DNA from: UBA5070 sp035604215
GTDB taxonomy: Bacteria; Fibrobacterota; Fibrobacteria; UBA5070
Length of the DNA stretch: 64,000 nucleotides
Direction: 5' to 3'
Assembly: GCA_035604215.1 (NCBI GenBank)
Contig: DATNIW010000042.1
Span: 3,314-67,313, forward strand
Below are positions 9,868-18,982 of this stretch, piece after piece. A program made the position numbers and the translations under genes. Below the pieces are notes generated by a model. The model was given only the letters and a program-made list of their open reading frames with translations, was not told where the DNA came from and searched no databases. Within the stretch, counting starts at the first letter, position 1; each line of letters opens with the position of its first letter.

Positions 9868-10413
9868 ATGCGATCACGCCTCCATCCGATCGGACTCGCG
9901 TTCACCATGTTCTTGGCGGCAAGCGCCTGGTCGACCGAATTCCAGTACCTGTTCATCCAGGGACAGAAGAGCGGCGAGATCAAGGGTTCCGTCACCGCCA
10001 AGGGAGAGGAGGGGTCCATCCTGGTGGACTCCATCTCCCACGAGATCGCCATCCCTCTCGACGCGCAGACCGGGTCGTCAGCCGCGAAGCGCCAGCACAA
10101 GCCCTTCGTGGTCGATGCCCAGGTCGACAGGGCCTGGGCGCCGCTCTACAATCTTTTCGTGACCGGCGAATCCCTGACCCGGGTCGAATTGCGGGTTGCG
10201 GCCCCCAATGCGACCAAGACCATGACCATCCAGCGCAAGGTGCTCCTCACCAACGCGTCCATCGTGGGCATCCGGCAGTTCACGGTGAACGGCTCCAACG
10301 GCAAGCCGGACCACGACGAACTCAGGATTTCCTTCACCTACCAGAAGATCGGGTGGGACTGGGTCGAGGGTTCGATCACGGCAAAGGACGATTGGCTTCC
10401 GCCGTCCCCGTGA
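9868..10413 (+). CDS. Hcp-like (T6SS tube family) protein with signal peptide
   Basis: This 181-residue protein matches the Hcp family (PF05638), whose members form the hexameric tube of type VI secretion systems. Recognisable family segments are GEIKGSVTAKG, the SHEI turn, KRQHKPFVV, the LTRVELRV strand, LTNASIV, and the end ISFTYQKIGWDWVEGSI. Unlike classical Hcp, it begins with a Sec signal peptide (MRSRLHPIGLAFTMFLAASA), leaving about 159 mature residues, the normal Hcp length. No other T6SS gene (sheath, VgrG, TssM, ClpV) is near, so it is probably an exported Hcp-fold protein rather than a T6SS tube subunit. It stands alone between the diguanylate cyclase and a convergent dehydrogenase-like gene. 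Confidence 0.8.
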   Translation: MRSRLHPIGLAFTMFLAASAWSTEFQYLFIQGQKSGEIKGSVTAKGEEGSILVDSISHEIAIPLDAQTGSSAAKRQHKPFVVDAQVDRAWAPLYNLFVTGESLTRVELRVAAPNATKTMTIQRKVLLTNASIVGIRQFTVNGSNGKPDHDELRISFTYQKIGWDWVEGSITAKDDWLPPSP

Positions 10414-10431
10414 AGGGACCCAACCCGCTTT

Positions 10432-11421
10432 TCAAGCGACTTGAACCCTGAGCAGTTCCTTCTCCCGATCCAGAAGGGAATGCGCCTCGTGCGCCTCTTC
10501 CAGGGAAAGCCGGGCGCAGGGCAGGGCTTCCAGCCGGGCGGATAACGCGGGGAGGCGCCGGGCTGAGACGTTCCAATCTTCGGGGGAGGTGCCGCCCATG
10601 GTGGTCCACGAGGCTTCCGCTGCCGCCAGCCGATCGGGCAGCGCGGAAACGTTCTTCCAGGGAACGAAGGCGGCGACGGCCGTTCCCGGTGACAGGAGAT
10701 CCAACGCGGATTGGACGGATTCCGCCTTCCCGTCGAAAAGGAGAACGAGGTCCGCCGGCCCGCACAATGCCTCGCGTGCGGCGCCCGCGTCGGCGACCAC
10801 CTCGTGGTATCCATGGGTCCCGCTACCGAAGCGGGATTCCGGATCCAGCAGCACCCGGCGTCGGGGCCCCTCCAGGGCCATGCCGGCCAGCGCCGAAGGC
10901 AGATCGGCACCGATGGCCAGGATCCTGTTCCTGCGAGGAAACAGGCGCTCCAGTCTCAGGATGCGGGCCAAGGGTTCCAGCAGGGACGCGGCGCCGGGCT
11001 CCAGGTCGGAGGGCAGGGCGATGGTGCCCCGTCTGGCCGACCAGGGATGCAGGACCCGATGGCGAGAGAACCATCCCGGCCCCGAAGATCGGATTCGGGC
11101 ATCCAGGCAGAGGGAAGGACATCCCGCCTTGCAGGACGGGCAGAACCCGCACGGCGGGGAAGGATGGGAGAAGAGTCGGAGTCCGGGAACCACGCGCGAC
11201 TGCTCCTGGCAGGCGAGGACTTCCCAGGCGGCGGAAGCACCCGGCAGCCAGTGACGTTCCGAACGGAACACGGAGGCCGCCACCAGGGACAAGATCAGCC
11301 CACCGTCCTCCGGCGAGGGAAGCCGAACCGTCTCGGGGACCCAATCGCCCGGCCGATTCCCCAGAGCAAGGGTCTGTTCGGGCAAGGCTTCGAGGTGGAT
11401 CCAGTCGGAACCGAGGTCCAT
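10432..11421 (-). CDS. Degenerate zinc-type alcohol dehydrogenase (MDR) protein
   Basis: This 329-residue protein resembles medium-chain zinc alcohol dehydrogenases. The cysteine cluster CGFCPSCKAGCPSLC near residue 110 is the structural-zinc lobe (C-x2-C-x2-C-x7-C in the family). However, the usual catalytic-zinc elements (the early Cys-x-T/S-D and the GHE motif) are not visible. The Rossmann part around residues 165-230 (RNRILAIGADLPSALAGMAL) is also a poor match to the GxGxxG pattern. It may be a divergent or inactive dehydrogenase. The ATG at 11421 was chosen; an in-frame TTG lies at 11445. It is divergent from the large activase gene. Confidence 0.55.
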   Translation of the reverse strand: MDLGSDWIHLEALPEQTLALGNRPGDWVPETVRLPSPEDGGLILSLVAASVFRSERHWLPGASAAWEVLACQEQSRVVPGLRLFSHPSPPCGFCPSCKAGCPSLCLDARIRSSGPGWFSRHRVLHPWSARRGTIALPSDLEPGAASLLEPLARILRLERLFPRRNRILAIGADLPSALAGMALEGPRRRVLLDPESRFGSGTHGYHEVVADAGAAREALCGPADLVLLFDGKAESVQSALDLLSPGTAVAAFVPWKNVSALPDRLAAAEASWTTMGGTSPEDWNVSARRLPALSARLEALPCARLSLEEAHEAHSLLDREKELLRVQVA

Positions 11422-11564
11422 GGATCCAATGTAGTGCGGTGGCAACTTGTCTCTCCGATGGACGAGGGATTGTTTCTTTTTGATGTCGGAAAGGGAGATT
11501 CAGACCTAGATTTCCAGATATGCAGGTCCGATCAGCCCAGGACCGATTCTCTCGAGGAGATCCC

Positions 11565-14500
11565 ATGTCCGCCTCAACCGACCAGACGTACAGCCAGTTG
11601 CGCAGAGGACTGGGGATCGACATCGGTGCCGCCAGCGTCAAGGCGTGCTGCGTCGAAGACGGCACGATCGTCTGGTCCGAATCCCGACCGCACGACGGCG
11701 ATCTCCCCGGAACGCTGCGTCGGATCTTGACGGAACACGCCGTGAAGCCGGGCATCCCCACCTTGATCACCGGCCAGGAGGGACGGCGACAATTCCGGGT
11801 TCCCGACCGCATCGCCCCCGCCGCGGTGGAACGGGCCGTGGGCCTTCTGGGCGAACGCGTCGAAGCCGTCGTGTCGGTGGGTGGAGAAGACCTGGTGGTC
11901 TACACCCTGGATTCCCATGGCCGCATCCAGAACACGTACGCCGGCAACAAGTGCGCCTCGGGGACGGGTGAATTCTTCGCGCAGCAGCTCAAGCGCATGG
12001 GCTTGGGCGTCGACGTCGTCTTCGATCCCGCCTTGGACAACTCCACGGCCTGCAGCCTTTCGTCGCGTTGCTCGGTGTTCATGAAGAGCGACTGCACGCA
12101 CAAGCTGAACAAGGGCGAGGCCGACAAGAACGACATCGTCCTGTCCCTCTCCAAGGTCATGTCCCGCAAGGTGGTGGATTTCCTTCGCCGCGCCCGCGTC
12201 ACCGAAGGGCGGGTGCTTCTCAGCGGAGGCGCCACGAAGAATCCCCACCTGGTCCGGTACCTGCGCGAAGAGCTTCCCTCCGTGGTGTTCGTGGTGCCGG
12301 AGCAGGCACCCTGGTTCGAGGCCTGGGGCGTGGCGGACATCGCCGTCTGGGAAGGCGAACCTCTGCCGGCCCTGGAGTTCCTCATGGGCGACGCGGCGGT
12401 GAGCTACCCGCGTGCACCGTCGCTGGCGCTGGCCGTGGACCGCGTCACCTTCGCACCCTCCCAACGAGGTCGGATCCGACCCGGACGCAAGTACGTGCTG
12501 GGGGTGGACGGCGGATCCACCACCACGAAGGTGGTGCTCCTGGACATGGAGACCAAGGAGATCGTGGCCAGCCACTACGGCCGCACCCTGGGCGATCCCG
12601 TGGTGTCGCTGCGCCACTGCCTGGAATCCGTGCGCACGCAGATCCGCGCGGCGCTGGGGCCCGACGCCGAGGCCGACATCCGCCTGGTGGCGACCACAGG
12701 CAGTTCCAGGGAACTGTTGGGGGTCTTTTGCGAGACGGACGGGGTCTACAACGAGATCATCGCCCACACGGTGGGTGTGACGTTCTTCGACCCCGACATC
12801 GACACCATCTTCGAGATCGGCGGCCAGGACGCGAAGTACGTGAACCTGAGGAACAGGGTCCCGGTCGACTACGCGATGAACGAGGCGTGCAGCGCGGGCA
12901 CGGGATCGTTCCTGGAGGAAAGCGCCGCCGGAGACCTGGACATCCACAAACCGGAACTCATCGGACCGGCCGCACTGGCCGCGACGGCGCCCCTGCGTTT
13001 CGGGGAACACTGTTCGGCGTTCATCAATTCGGACATCCGCAAGGCCATCCAGCAGGGGGCCACACGCGACGACATCCTGGCGGGGCTGGTCCTGTCCATC
13101 GTGTCCAACTACCTGAACCGCGTGGTGGGGAACCGCCGCGTGGGCAAGCGCATCGTGCTGCAGGGCGGCGTGGCGAAGAACCCCGCCGTTCCCATGGCCT
13201 TCGCCTCGCTGCTGGACAAGGACATCGTCGTGCCCCCGGATCCGGAATTGATGGGTTGCTTCGGCGTGGCGCTCCTCGCCTTGGAGAAGAACGCCGCCGG
13301 CGATCTGGAGCAGGGGGAGTGGACGCTCGCGAACCTCCTTGCCCGCGAAGTCAGCCATGGCAAGACCTACCGCTGCAAGGCCTGCGAGAATCTCTGTCCC
13401 ATCCAGATCCTGGACGTGGAAGGCCACAAGTACCACTTCGGCGGGAGGTGCAACCGATACGCCAACCAGCGCAGGAAGTCCACGGGAGAGGACGCGGTGG
13501 ATTGGGTCGACAAGCGCAGGGAGCTCTACTTCGAACGCTTCGCCGCGGACATCGCGACCCTTCCCGACTCCGCGACGGTGGTGGCCGTGCCGGAGGCGTT
13601 TTCCGTCCATACGCTCTGGCCGCTGTATTCCAACTTCTTCGCGCGACTGGGCGTCAAGCCCCGCCTCGTCTCCGCGCTGGACGAAGCCGGCATCGCCAAG
13701 TGCGAATCCAGCTATTGCTATCCGGCGGAGCTGGCGCACGCCGTGACGGAAACCGCCCGCAAGTCCGACGCGGAATGGTATTTCCTGCCCCAGTTCAAGG
13801 CGATGCCCTCCTACCAGGAAGACATCCACGCGTGCCTGTGCCCCATCATGCAGGGGGTGCCGTACTACCTGCGCACGGCGCTGGGCCTGGACGATTCCAA
13901 GATCCTCCGGCCCGTGCTGGACTTCACGACGGGATTCGACGAAGGCTCGGAGCCCATGGTGGACGTGGCCGTGCAGCTGGGATTCTCCCGGTCGCAAGGT
14001 CGCAAGGCCTGGTCTTTCGCCCTGGAACGCCAGAAGGCCTGCTACGAGGAAGGTCGGCGCATCGGCGCCGAAGTGGTCGCCAAGGCGGCGGAATCGAAGA
14101 AACCGGTGATCGCCCTGTTCGGACGCCCCTACAACGCCCTCACCAGCCAGGCCAACATGGGAATCCCCCGCAAGTTCGCGACCCGCGGCTACACGGTGAT
14201 CCCCTTCGACTTCATGCCGATCTCCGACGAGGAGATCACCGACAACATGTACTGGTACTACGGCCAGCAGAACCTGAAGGCCGCCGTGCAGATCAAGAAC
14301 CACCCGAACCTGTTCATGTGCTTCGTCACCAACTTCTCCTGCGCGCCCGACAGCTTCATCCTCCACTACCTGCGCTGGATCCACAACACCAAGCCCTTCC
14401 TGATCCTGGAGCTGGACAGCCACACCGCCGACGCCGGGGTGGACACCCGCATCGAGGCGTTCCTGGACATCGTGGAAGGGTACCGGCGCGCGGACATCGC

Positions 14501-15923
14501 CGAGGAGTCCATGATGGTGGACCCCGACTGGCAGATCCAGTTGGAAGGCAAGAAGACCTGCGTGCGGAACAACCTGACCAACGAGGTGGTGGACCTGACC
14601 GACAGGCGCGTGAAGCTCCTTTGGCCCTCCATGGGGCAGATCGGAACCCGCCTCCTTTCCGGCATCTCCAAGTCCCACGGCATCGATTCCGAGGCACTCC
14701 CGGAGGCCGACGTCAACACCGCGGGCCGCGCCCGCGCGGTGGCGTCCGGCAAGGAATGCATTCCGTCGCTCCTGGTGCTGGGAGCCTTCCTGGATTGGTT
14801 CGCCAAGCACGAGATCGACCCCGAGCGCGTCTATGTGCTGTTCATGCCCCTGACCACCGGTCCCTGCCGAACCGGACAGTACGCCATCTTCTACGAGAAC
14901 CTGTTCCGCGAACTGGGCTACCGCAACGTGCTCTGCCTGTCGCTGAATTCGGACAATTCCTACACGGAGCTGGGTTCCGACTGGAGCACGCGCGCCTTCG
15001 TCGGGGTGCTGGTGTCGGACTACCTGCGCGACATCCGCAACACCCTGGTCGCCTTGGCCATGGACCTGGACACCGCCCTGGAGACCATGAGGATCATCGA
15101 AAACGAGGTGGTCGAGGCCACCGAGGCGGGCGTGGACAAGATGTGGCAGAGGTTCCCCGAGTGGGTGGACCGGCTGGAGGCGATCTCGCTCAAGAAGACC
15201 CTGGCCGAATCCCGGAAGGTCCTGGTGGTGGGAGAAATCTTCGTGCGACGGGACGAATATTCGGTTTCGCCGCTCACCAACATCCTGGCGGAACGGGGGA
15301 TCGTGACCAAGATCGCCGGACTCGGCGAATGGATCCACTACCTGGACTGGGACCAGATCCGCCGCTACAAGAAGCGGCTGGCGGCGCTCCCGCTCTGGAA
15401 ACGCCCCCTGTCCTGGGAGGCGCGGAAGCTGGCGTGGCAGAAGATCGAGATGATGTGGAAGCACCGCCAGGAGGTCCGGCTCCTCAAGCTCCTTTCTCGC
15501 AGCGGTCTGGTGGCCCCGGCGGACCACGACATGGAGGCCACCATGCTTCGTTCGCTGGAGTTCGGCGATCCCGAACTGGAAAGCGAAGCCTCCCTCTCGC
15601 CCGCCGTGGCGGCGATCGCGATGGAGAACGGGTGGGACGGAATCGCCATCATCTCGCCTTTCGCCTGCCTCCCCGGACGCCTGATCGAAGCCACCTACGG
15701 GCCATGGGCGCGCCAACGGGGCCTGCCCGTGATCGCCATCGAAAACGACGGCAACGCCTATCCCCCCAACGTGATCAGCCGCATCGAGATCTTCGCCCAC
15801 AACGTGTCGCGCGGCCTCAGGGGCGACGGTCTGCAGGACGATCCCCTCCTGCCGGAAGCATGCGAAACGGAGGAATCTTCCGCGAACTTTGCTACTAAGC
15901 GGAAGGAACTCCAACCGAGGTGA
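11565..15923 (+). CDS. Giant acyl-CoA dehydratase activase-related protein (two ASKHA ATPase domains, DUF2229, HgdB-like region)
   Basis: This 1452-residue protein belongs to the large BadF/BadG-type, 2-hydroxyacyl-CoA dehydratase activase-like family. Domain 1 (about 15-285) and domain 2 (about 308-600) are both ASKHA ATPases with phosphate loops GIDIGAASVKA and GVDGGSTTTKVVL. Each has a cysteine that in true activases ligates a bridging [4Fe-4S] cluster (C130 in NKCASGTGE and C442 in NEACSAGTGS). Near residue 600 a cysteine-rich segment (YRCKACENLCPIQ) starts the DUF2229 part, and the C-terminal 500 residues resemble the dehydratase component. So ATPase activator and a potential electron acceptor sit in one chain. 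The substrate is unknown; no separate dehydratase subunits are near. A strong GAGGAGA ribosome-binding site precedes the ATG. Confidence 0.85.
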   Translation: MSASTDQTYSQLRRGLGIDIGAASVKACCVEDGTIVWSESRPHDGDLPGTLRRILTEHAVKPGIPTLITGQEGRRQFRVPDRIAPAAVERAVGLLGERVEAVVSVGGEDLVVYTLDSHGRIQNTYAGNKCASGTGEFFAQQLKRMGLGVDVVFDPALDNSTACSLSSRCSVFMKSDCTHKLNKGEADKNDIVLSLSKVMSRKVVDFLRRARVTEGRVLLSGGATKNPHLVRYLREELPSVVFVVPEQAPWFEAWGVADIAVWEGEPLPALEFLMGDAAVSYPRAPSLALAVDRVTFAPSQRGRIRPGRKYVLGVDGGSTTTKVVLLDMETKEIVASHYGRTLGDPVVSLRHCLESVRTQIRAALGPDAEADIRLVATTGSSRELLGVFCETDGVYNEIIAHTVGVTFFDPDIDTIFEIGGQDAKYVNLRNRVPVDYAMNEACSAGTGSFLEESAAGDLDIHKPELIGPAALAATAPLRFGEHCSAFINSDIRKAIQQGATRDDILAGLVLSIVSNYLNRVVGNRRVGKRIVLQGGVAKNPAVPMAFASLLDKDIVVPPDPELMGCFGVALLALEKNAAGDLEQGEWTLANLLAREVSHGKTYRCKACENLCPIQILDVEGHKYHFGGRCNRYANQRRKSTGEDAVDWVDKRRELYFERFAADIATLPDSATVVAVPEAFSVHTLWPLYSNFFARLGVKPRLVSALDEAGIAKCESSYCYPAELAHAVTETARKSDAEWYFLPQFKAMPSYQEDIHACLCPIMQGVPYYLRTALGLDDSKILRPVLDFTTGFDEGSEPMVDVAVQLGFSRSQGRKAWSFALERQKACYEEGRRIGAEVVAKAAESKKPVIALFGRPYNALTSQANMGIPRKFATRGYTVIPFDFMPISDEEITDNMYWYYGQQNLKAAVQIKNHPNLFMCFVTNFSCAPDSFILHYLRWIHNTKPFLILELDSHTADAGVDTRIEAFLDIVEGYRRADIAEESMMVDPDWQIQLEGKKTCVRNNLTNEVVDLTDRRVKLLWPSMGQIGTRLLSGISKSHGIDSEALPEADVNTAGRARAVASGKECIPSLLVLGAFLDWFAKHEIDPERVYVLFMPLTTGPCRTGQYAIFYENLFRELGYRNVLCLSLNSDNSYTELGSDWSTRAFVGVLVSDYLRDIRNTLVALAMDLDTALETMRIIENEVVEATEAGVDKMWQRFPEWVDRLEAISLKKTLAESRKVLVVGEIFVRRDEYSVSPLTNILAERGIVTKIAGLGEWIHYLDWDQIRRYKKRLAALPLWKRPLSWEARKLAWQKIEMMWKHRQEVRLLKLLSRSGLVAPADHDMEATMLRSLEFGDPELESEASLSPAVAAIAMENGWDGIAIISPFACLPGRLIEATYGPWARQRGLPVIAIENDGNAYPPNVISRIEIFAHNVSRGLRGDGLQDDPLLPEACETEESSANFATKRKELQPR

Positions 15924-15927
15924 TGCC

Positions 15928-16968
15928 ATGGACGTGCTAGTGATCGGCGGAACGGGGCTGATATCGACCGCCATCGTGCAGGGGTTGCTGGACCGCGGCG
16001 ACCGGGTGACGCTCTTCAACCGCGGAGAGACGCCGGTCCGGTTCCATGGGGAGGTGGAACGGTTGCTCGGGAACAGGTGGGAGGCGGGGTCGTTGGAGAA
16101 GTCCGTCTCGGGCCGCAGATGGGACGCCGTGATCGACATGGCCGCTTTCGCGCCCCAAAACGGCACCCAACTCGTGGATACCTTCTGGGGCAAGACGGGT
16201 CAGGTCCTGTTCTGCTCCACCTCTTGCGTGTACGGCGGGCCGGCCGACCAGCTCCCCATCAGGGAAAGCTCCCCCCGGCGTCCCTTCGGGATGTACGGAA
16301 TCAACAAGGCGGCCATCGAGACCATCCTCCTGGAGCACGACGGGCGCGAAGGAACGCGTGCCACCGTGCTGCGCCCCTCCTACACCACGGGCGAGGGAAC
16401 GACGGCTTGCGGGCTTCTTTTCGACGACTCCCTGGTGTCGCGGATGCGCGCGGGCCTTCCCTCCATCGTCATGGACGATGGGACCTGTCCCTGGGCCATC
16501 GCCCACGTGTCCGACGTCGCTCGGGGCTTCGTGGCCTCCCTGGGAAATCCCAAGGCCTTCGGGAACGACTACCACCTGACCTCGCACGAACACACCGATT
16601 GGAACGGCGTGTACCGCACACTGGCCCAAGCCGCCGGAGCCGATCCGGAGATCGTCCACATCCCCTCCGGGTGGCTCCGCCAGGTGGCCCCTCGGCGCAG
16701 CTTGGGAGCATGGTTCATCTACCGCTTTCCCAGCGTCTACGACAATTCCAAGGCCGAACGCGACCTCGGCTTCGCCACGACGGTGCCTCTCGTGGAGACC
16801 TTCCGCCGACAGATCCGGTGGATGGAAGAGAGCGGAACCCTGAAGGCGGTCGACCAGGAACCCTGCCAGGACATCCTGCTCGAGGGCTGGAGGCGCCACG
16901 CCCAATGGCTCGGCGACGACCCTCGCTGGGTGGACTGGAATCCCTGGGGAAACAACACGGAGAATTGA
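15928..16968 (+). CDS. NAD(P)-dependent epimerase/dehydratase (extended SDR)
   Basis: This 346-residue protein is an extended short-chain dehydrogenase. The nucleotide-binding motif is VIGGTGLIS at the N terminus; the catalytic serine/threonine lies in STSCVYGG and the YxxxK pair in MYGINKAAIE. The shortened glycine motif GGTGLIS and the early NRGETPV segment match the branch of sugar-nucleotide epimerase-like proteins related to chloroplast CSP41 and to archaeal/bacterial proteins of unknown substrate, more than GalE itself. It begins four bases after the stop of the giant activase gene, so the two are very probably cotranscribed. Confidence 0.82.
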   Translation: MDVLVIGGTGLISTAIVQGLLDRGDRVTLFNRGETPVRFHGEVERLLGNRWEAGSLEKSVSGRRWDAVIDMAAFAPQNGTQLVDTFWGKTGQVLFCSTSCVYGGPADQLPIRESSPRRPFGMYGINKAAIETILLEHDGREGTRATVLRPSYTTGEGTTACGLLFDDSLVSRMRAGLPSIVMDDGTCPWAIAHVSDVARGFVASLGNPKAFGNDYHLTSHEHTDWNGVYRTLAQAAGADPEIVHIPSGWLRQVAPRRSLGAWFIYRFPSVYDNSKAERDLGFATTVPLVETFRRQIRWMEESGTLKAVDQEPCQDILLEGWRRHAQWLGDDPRWVDWNPWGNNTEN

Positions 16969-17057
16969 TAGGTTGTGCCCGATGCCGTTGATAAAATCTC
17001 AACACCTCGGGCACCCGGTCCTATGCTGATCCGGTGCTGCGTGCGTACACTCAGACG

Positions 17058-17885
17058 GTGAAGCATGTCTTCGATTACCTGGACTATCGGGACCTGCTCA
17101 AGGATGCCTACGAGGATGGCAGGGTCGGCGATTCCAGTCTCTCCTACCGTACTCTCGCCGCGAGGCTGGGTACGGACGGGAGCTATCTGTTCCGCGTCCT
17201 GAGGAAGGAACACCATCTCCCGGCGAGATGCACGCCGAACGCCCTGGAATTCCTGGGACTTTCGGGCCGCGGTGCCGAATACTTCCAGTTGCTCCTCGCC
17301 TGCGGTCGCACCAGGGGAAAGCGCCAGAAGCAGGAACTCCTCCTGAAGGCATCGGCCTTGCGCGACGTCGAGCGTCGACGCATCGGCGAAAGGGAACTGC
17401 AGTTCTTCAAGGACTGGTGGGTCGCCGGGGTGCGTTGCTCGTTGGAGGTGACGGAAGGCCGGGCCCAGCCCGCGGAACTCGCCGACCGATTCCAGCCTCC
17501 CATCCCGGCCGAGGAAATCCGCAAGGCGTTGGACCTTCTGCTGGAACTGGGCCTGGTCAAGAAAGCGCCCTCCGACAGGCTCCTTCTCACCGAAACCCAC
17601 CTGACCTCCGGAGGCGACGAAAGGGTGAAGGCCCTGCGCGCCTTCCAGACCCAGGTCCTGGACCTCGCCAAGGAAAGCCTGACCAGGTTTCCCCCGGGGT
17701 TGCGCGACGTCTCCACCCTGACCCTCGCCGTGGACGAGGACGCCTTCACCGACATCCGGGCGCTGCTCAAGGAATGCCGACGCCAGATCCAGAAACGCGT
17801 GGAGGCGGCATCCCGTCCCGACCGGGTCCTGGAGCTCTCCATGGCGATCTTTCCCATCCTCCTGCCTCCGTCGGAGCAGGTCTGA
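17058..17885 (+). CDS. TIGR02147-family protein (putative regulator)
   Basis: This protein of about 275 residues belongs to the TIGR02147 family, which is strongly expanded in Fibrobacter. The conserved opening is VFDYLDYRDLLKDAYE, followed by SYRTLAARLG, which looks like a small helix-turn-helix, and the LGLSGRGAEYFQLLLACG segment. The C-terminal half is alpha-helical (LALAVDEDAF type segment before the end). The role is inferred to be transcriptional regulation; no member's function is firmly known. I prefer the GTG at 17058 because family proteins begin a few residues before FDYLDYR; an in-frame GTG at 17034 gives eight more residues. Its stop overlaps the next ATG (TGATG), so it is translationally coupled to the DUF2341 lipoprotein. 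Confidence 0.82.
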   Translation: MKHVFDYLDYRDLLKDAYEDGRVGDSSLSYRTLAARLGTDGSYLFRVLRKEHHLPARCTPNALEFLGLSGRGAEYFQLLLACGRTRGKRQKQELLLKASALRDVERRRIGERELQFFKDWWVAGVRCSLEVTEGRAQPAELADRFQPPIPAEEIRKALDLLLELGLVKKAPSDRLLLTETHLTSGGDERVKALRAFQTQVLDLAKESLTRFPPGLRDVSTLTLAVDEDAFTDIRALLKECRRQIQKRVEAASRPDRVLELSMAIFPILLPPSEQV

Positions 17886-18847
17886 TGCGCTCGAAGGCGG
17901 CCTTCGCGGCGATGCTCCTGGTCCTGGCCGGTTGCGGCGAACGTTCGGCGGGAAATTCGGTCGAGACCGAGAACACCGTCGCTGCGCGCGTGCTGGAAGT
18001 GGACTCCTTCCTTCCCGCCTGGAATCGTCCAAGCGGCGGCACCGTCGCGACCCTGCGGTTCGATCGGACGAATTTCGTCTTCTCCGCGTCCACAGGGAAC
18101 GGCCGCGACCTCCGTTTCGAGAGGCTGGACGGCTCCCTGCTCCCCTTCGATGTCGACGTCTGGGATTCCGTGGCGGAAATCGGGCGGGTCCTGGTCCGGC
18201 TCGACGCCACCCTTCTACTTCCCCGCGCGGCGATCCGCATGCGCTGGGGGGTGGACCAGACCTCGCCGGCGAACCCCTCCGCGGTCTGGAGCGGGTTGCC
18301 GGAATCCGTCGGACTCCTGGCGAACTCCGTGCTGGTCGACGACTTCGAGAACGGCAACGACACGACCGAGCTCCCCGACCGGCCGGTTTGGCGCGACGGC
18401 GCCTCCGACTCCGCGGCGATCTCGGCGCTTTCCTTTCCGTCGGCAGGCCAGTCCCGTCCGGGCACGGCCCTCCACGTGGCCTATTCCGCTTCCTCTCCGC
18501 ACTACGGCGTGGTGGCCACCGCGCTTTCCACCGGGCCCCGCATCCTGCGGAGCCTCGACTCCCTGGTATTCTGGACTCGAGGGACGGGCACGCTCTACGT
18601 GGCCTTCGAGCACCTGACCGGGTCGGTCGGACCGAAGGCCTGGATGCACTTCGCTCTGGACACGAGTTGGACGCGCATCCGGATCAGGCCCTCCGACCTG
18701 GACACCGCCGACGGAATCGGGTACAACGACGGTTGGTCCGCCGTCCGCGATTCGGTCACCGACCTCACGTTCATCGTGCAGGACGGTTCGGATCTGTGGC
18801 TCGACGACGTGCGACTGCATGGAATCGATCTCGACGATCTGCGCTAG
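17885..18847 (+). CDS. DUF2341-type lipoprotein
   Basis: This 320-residue protein starts with a lipoprotein signal peptide with lipobox L14-A-G-C17. A DUF2341-like domain occupies about residues 40-130: FDRTNFVFSASTGNGRDL, then RFERLDGSLLPFDVDVWD, and VLVRLDATLL with RMRWG. The second half, from VDDFENGNDTTEL, looks like a jelly-roll carbohydrate-binding domain with YGVVATALS and LVFWTRGTGTLYVAF segments. It is therefore probably an envelope-anchored polysaccharide-binding protein. Its start overlaps the stop of the TIGR02147 gene, which suggests the regulator and lipoprotein act together. Confidence 0.78.
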   Translation: MRSKAAFAAMLLVLAGCGERSAGNSVETENTVAARVLEVDSFLPAWNRPSGGTVATLRFDRTNFVFSASTGNGRDLRFERLDGSLLPFDVDVWDSVAEIGRVLVRLDATLLLPRAAIRMRWGVDQTSPANPSAVWSGLPESVGLLANSVLVDDFENGNDTTELPDRPVWRDGASDSAAISALSFPSAGQSRPGTALHVAYSASSPHYGVVATALSTGPRILRSLDSLVFWTRGTGTLYVAFEHLTGSVGPKAWMHFALDTSWTRIRIRPSDLDTADGIGYNDGWSAVRDSVTDLTFIVQDGSDLWLDDVRLHGIDLDDLR

Positions 18848-18982
18848 TCGTTGCGAATTTGTCAACGATTCCACCCCGATTCGGACATCACCACTCCGAT
18901 GGGCCATGGGATCTTCTCCCTCGGGAGGACTCCAGCCATGGCAGTCCATTCCCGCAGCCGTCCGTATCGAAGGGGTGTTCGC

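Noticed and set aside
9868..10413. Assignment of the Hcp-like protein as a T6SS tube subunit.
   Set aside because: It has a signal peptide and no T6SS genes nearby, so only the Hcp fold is claimed.
11574..16193. A very long open frame on the minus strand opposite the activase gene (about 1500 codons).
   Set aside because: High GC content and codon bias leave opposite frames open. The plus-strand product has recognised domains and a ribosome-binding site; the minus-strand translation has no known pattern.
15928..16968. UDP-glucose 4-epimerase (galE).
   Set aside because: Only the general SDR motifs match; the glycine motif is the short GGTGLIS form, so no substrate is assigned.
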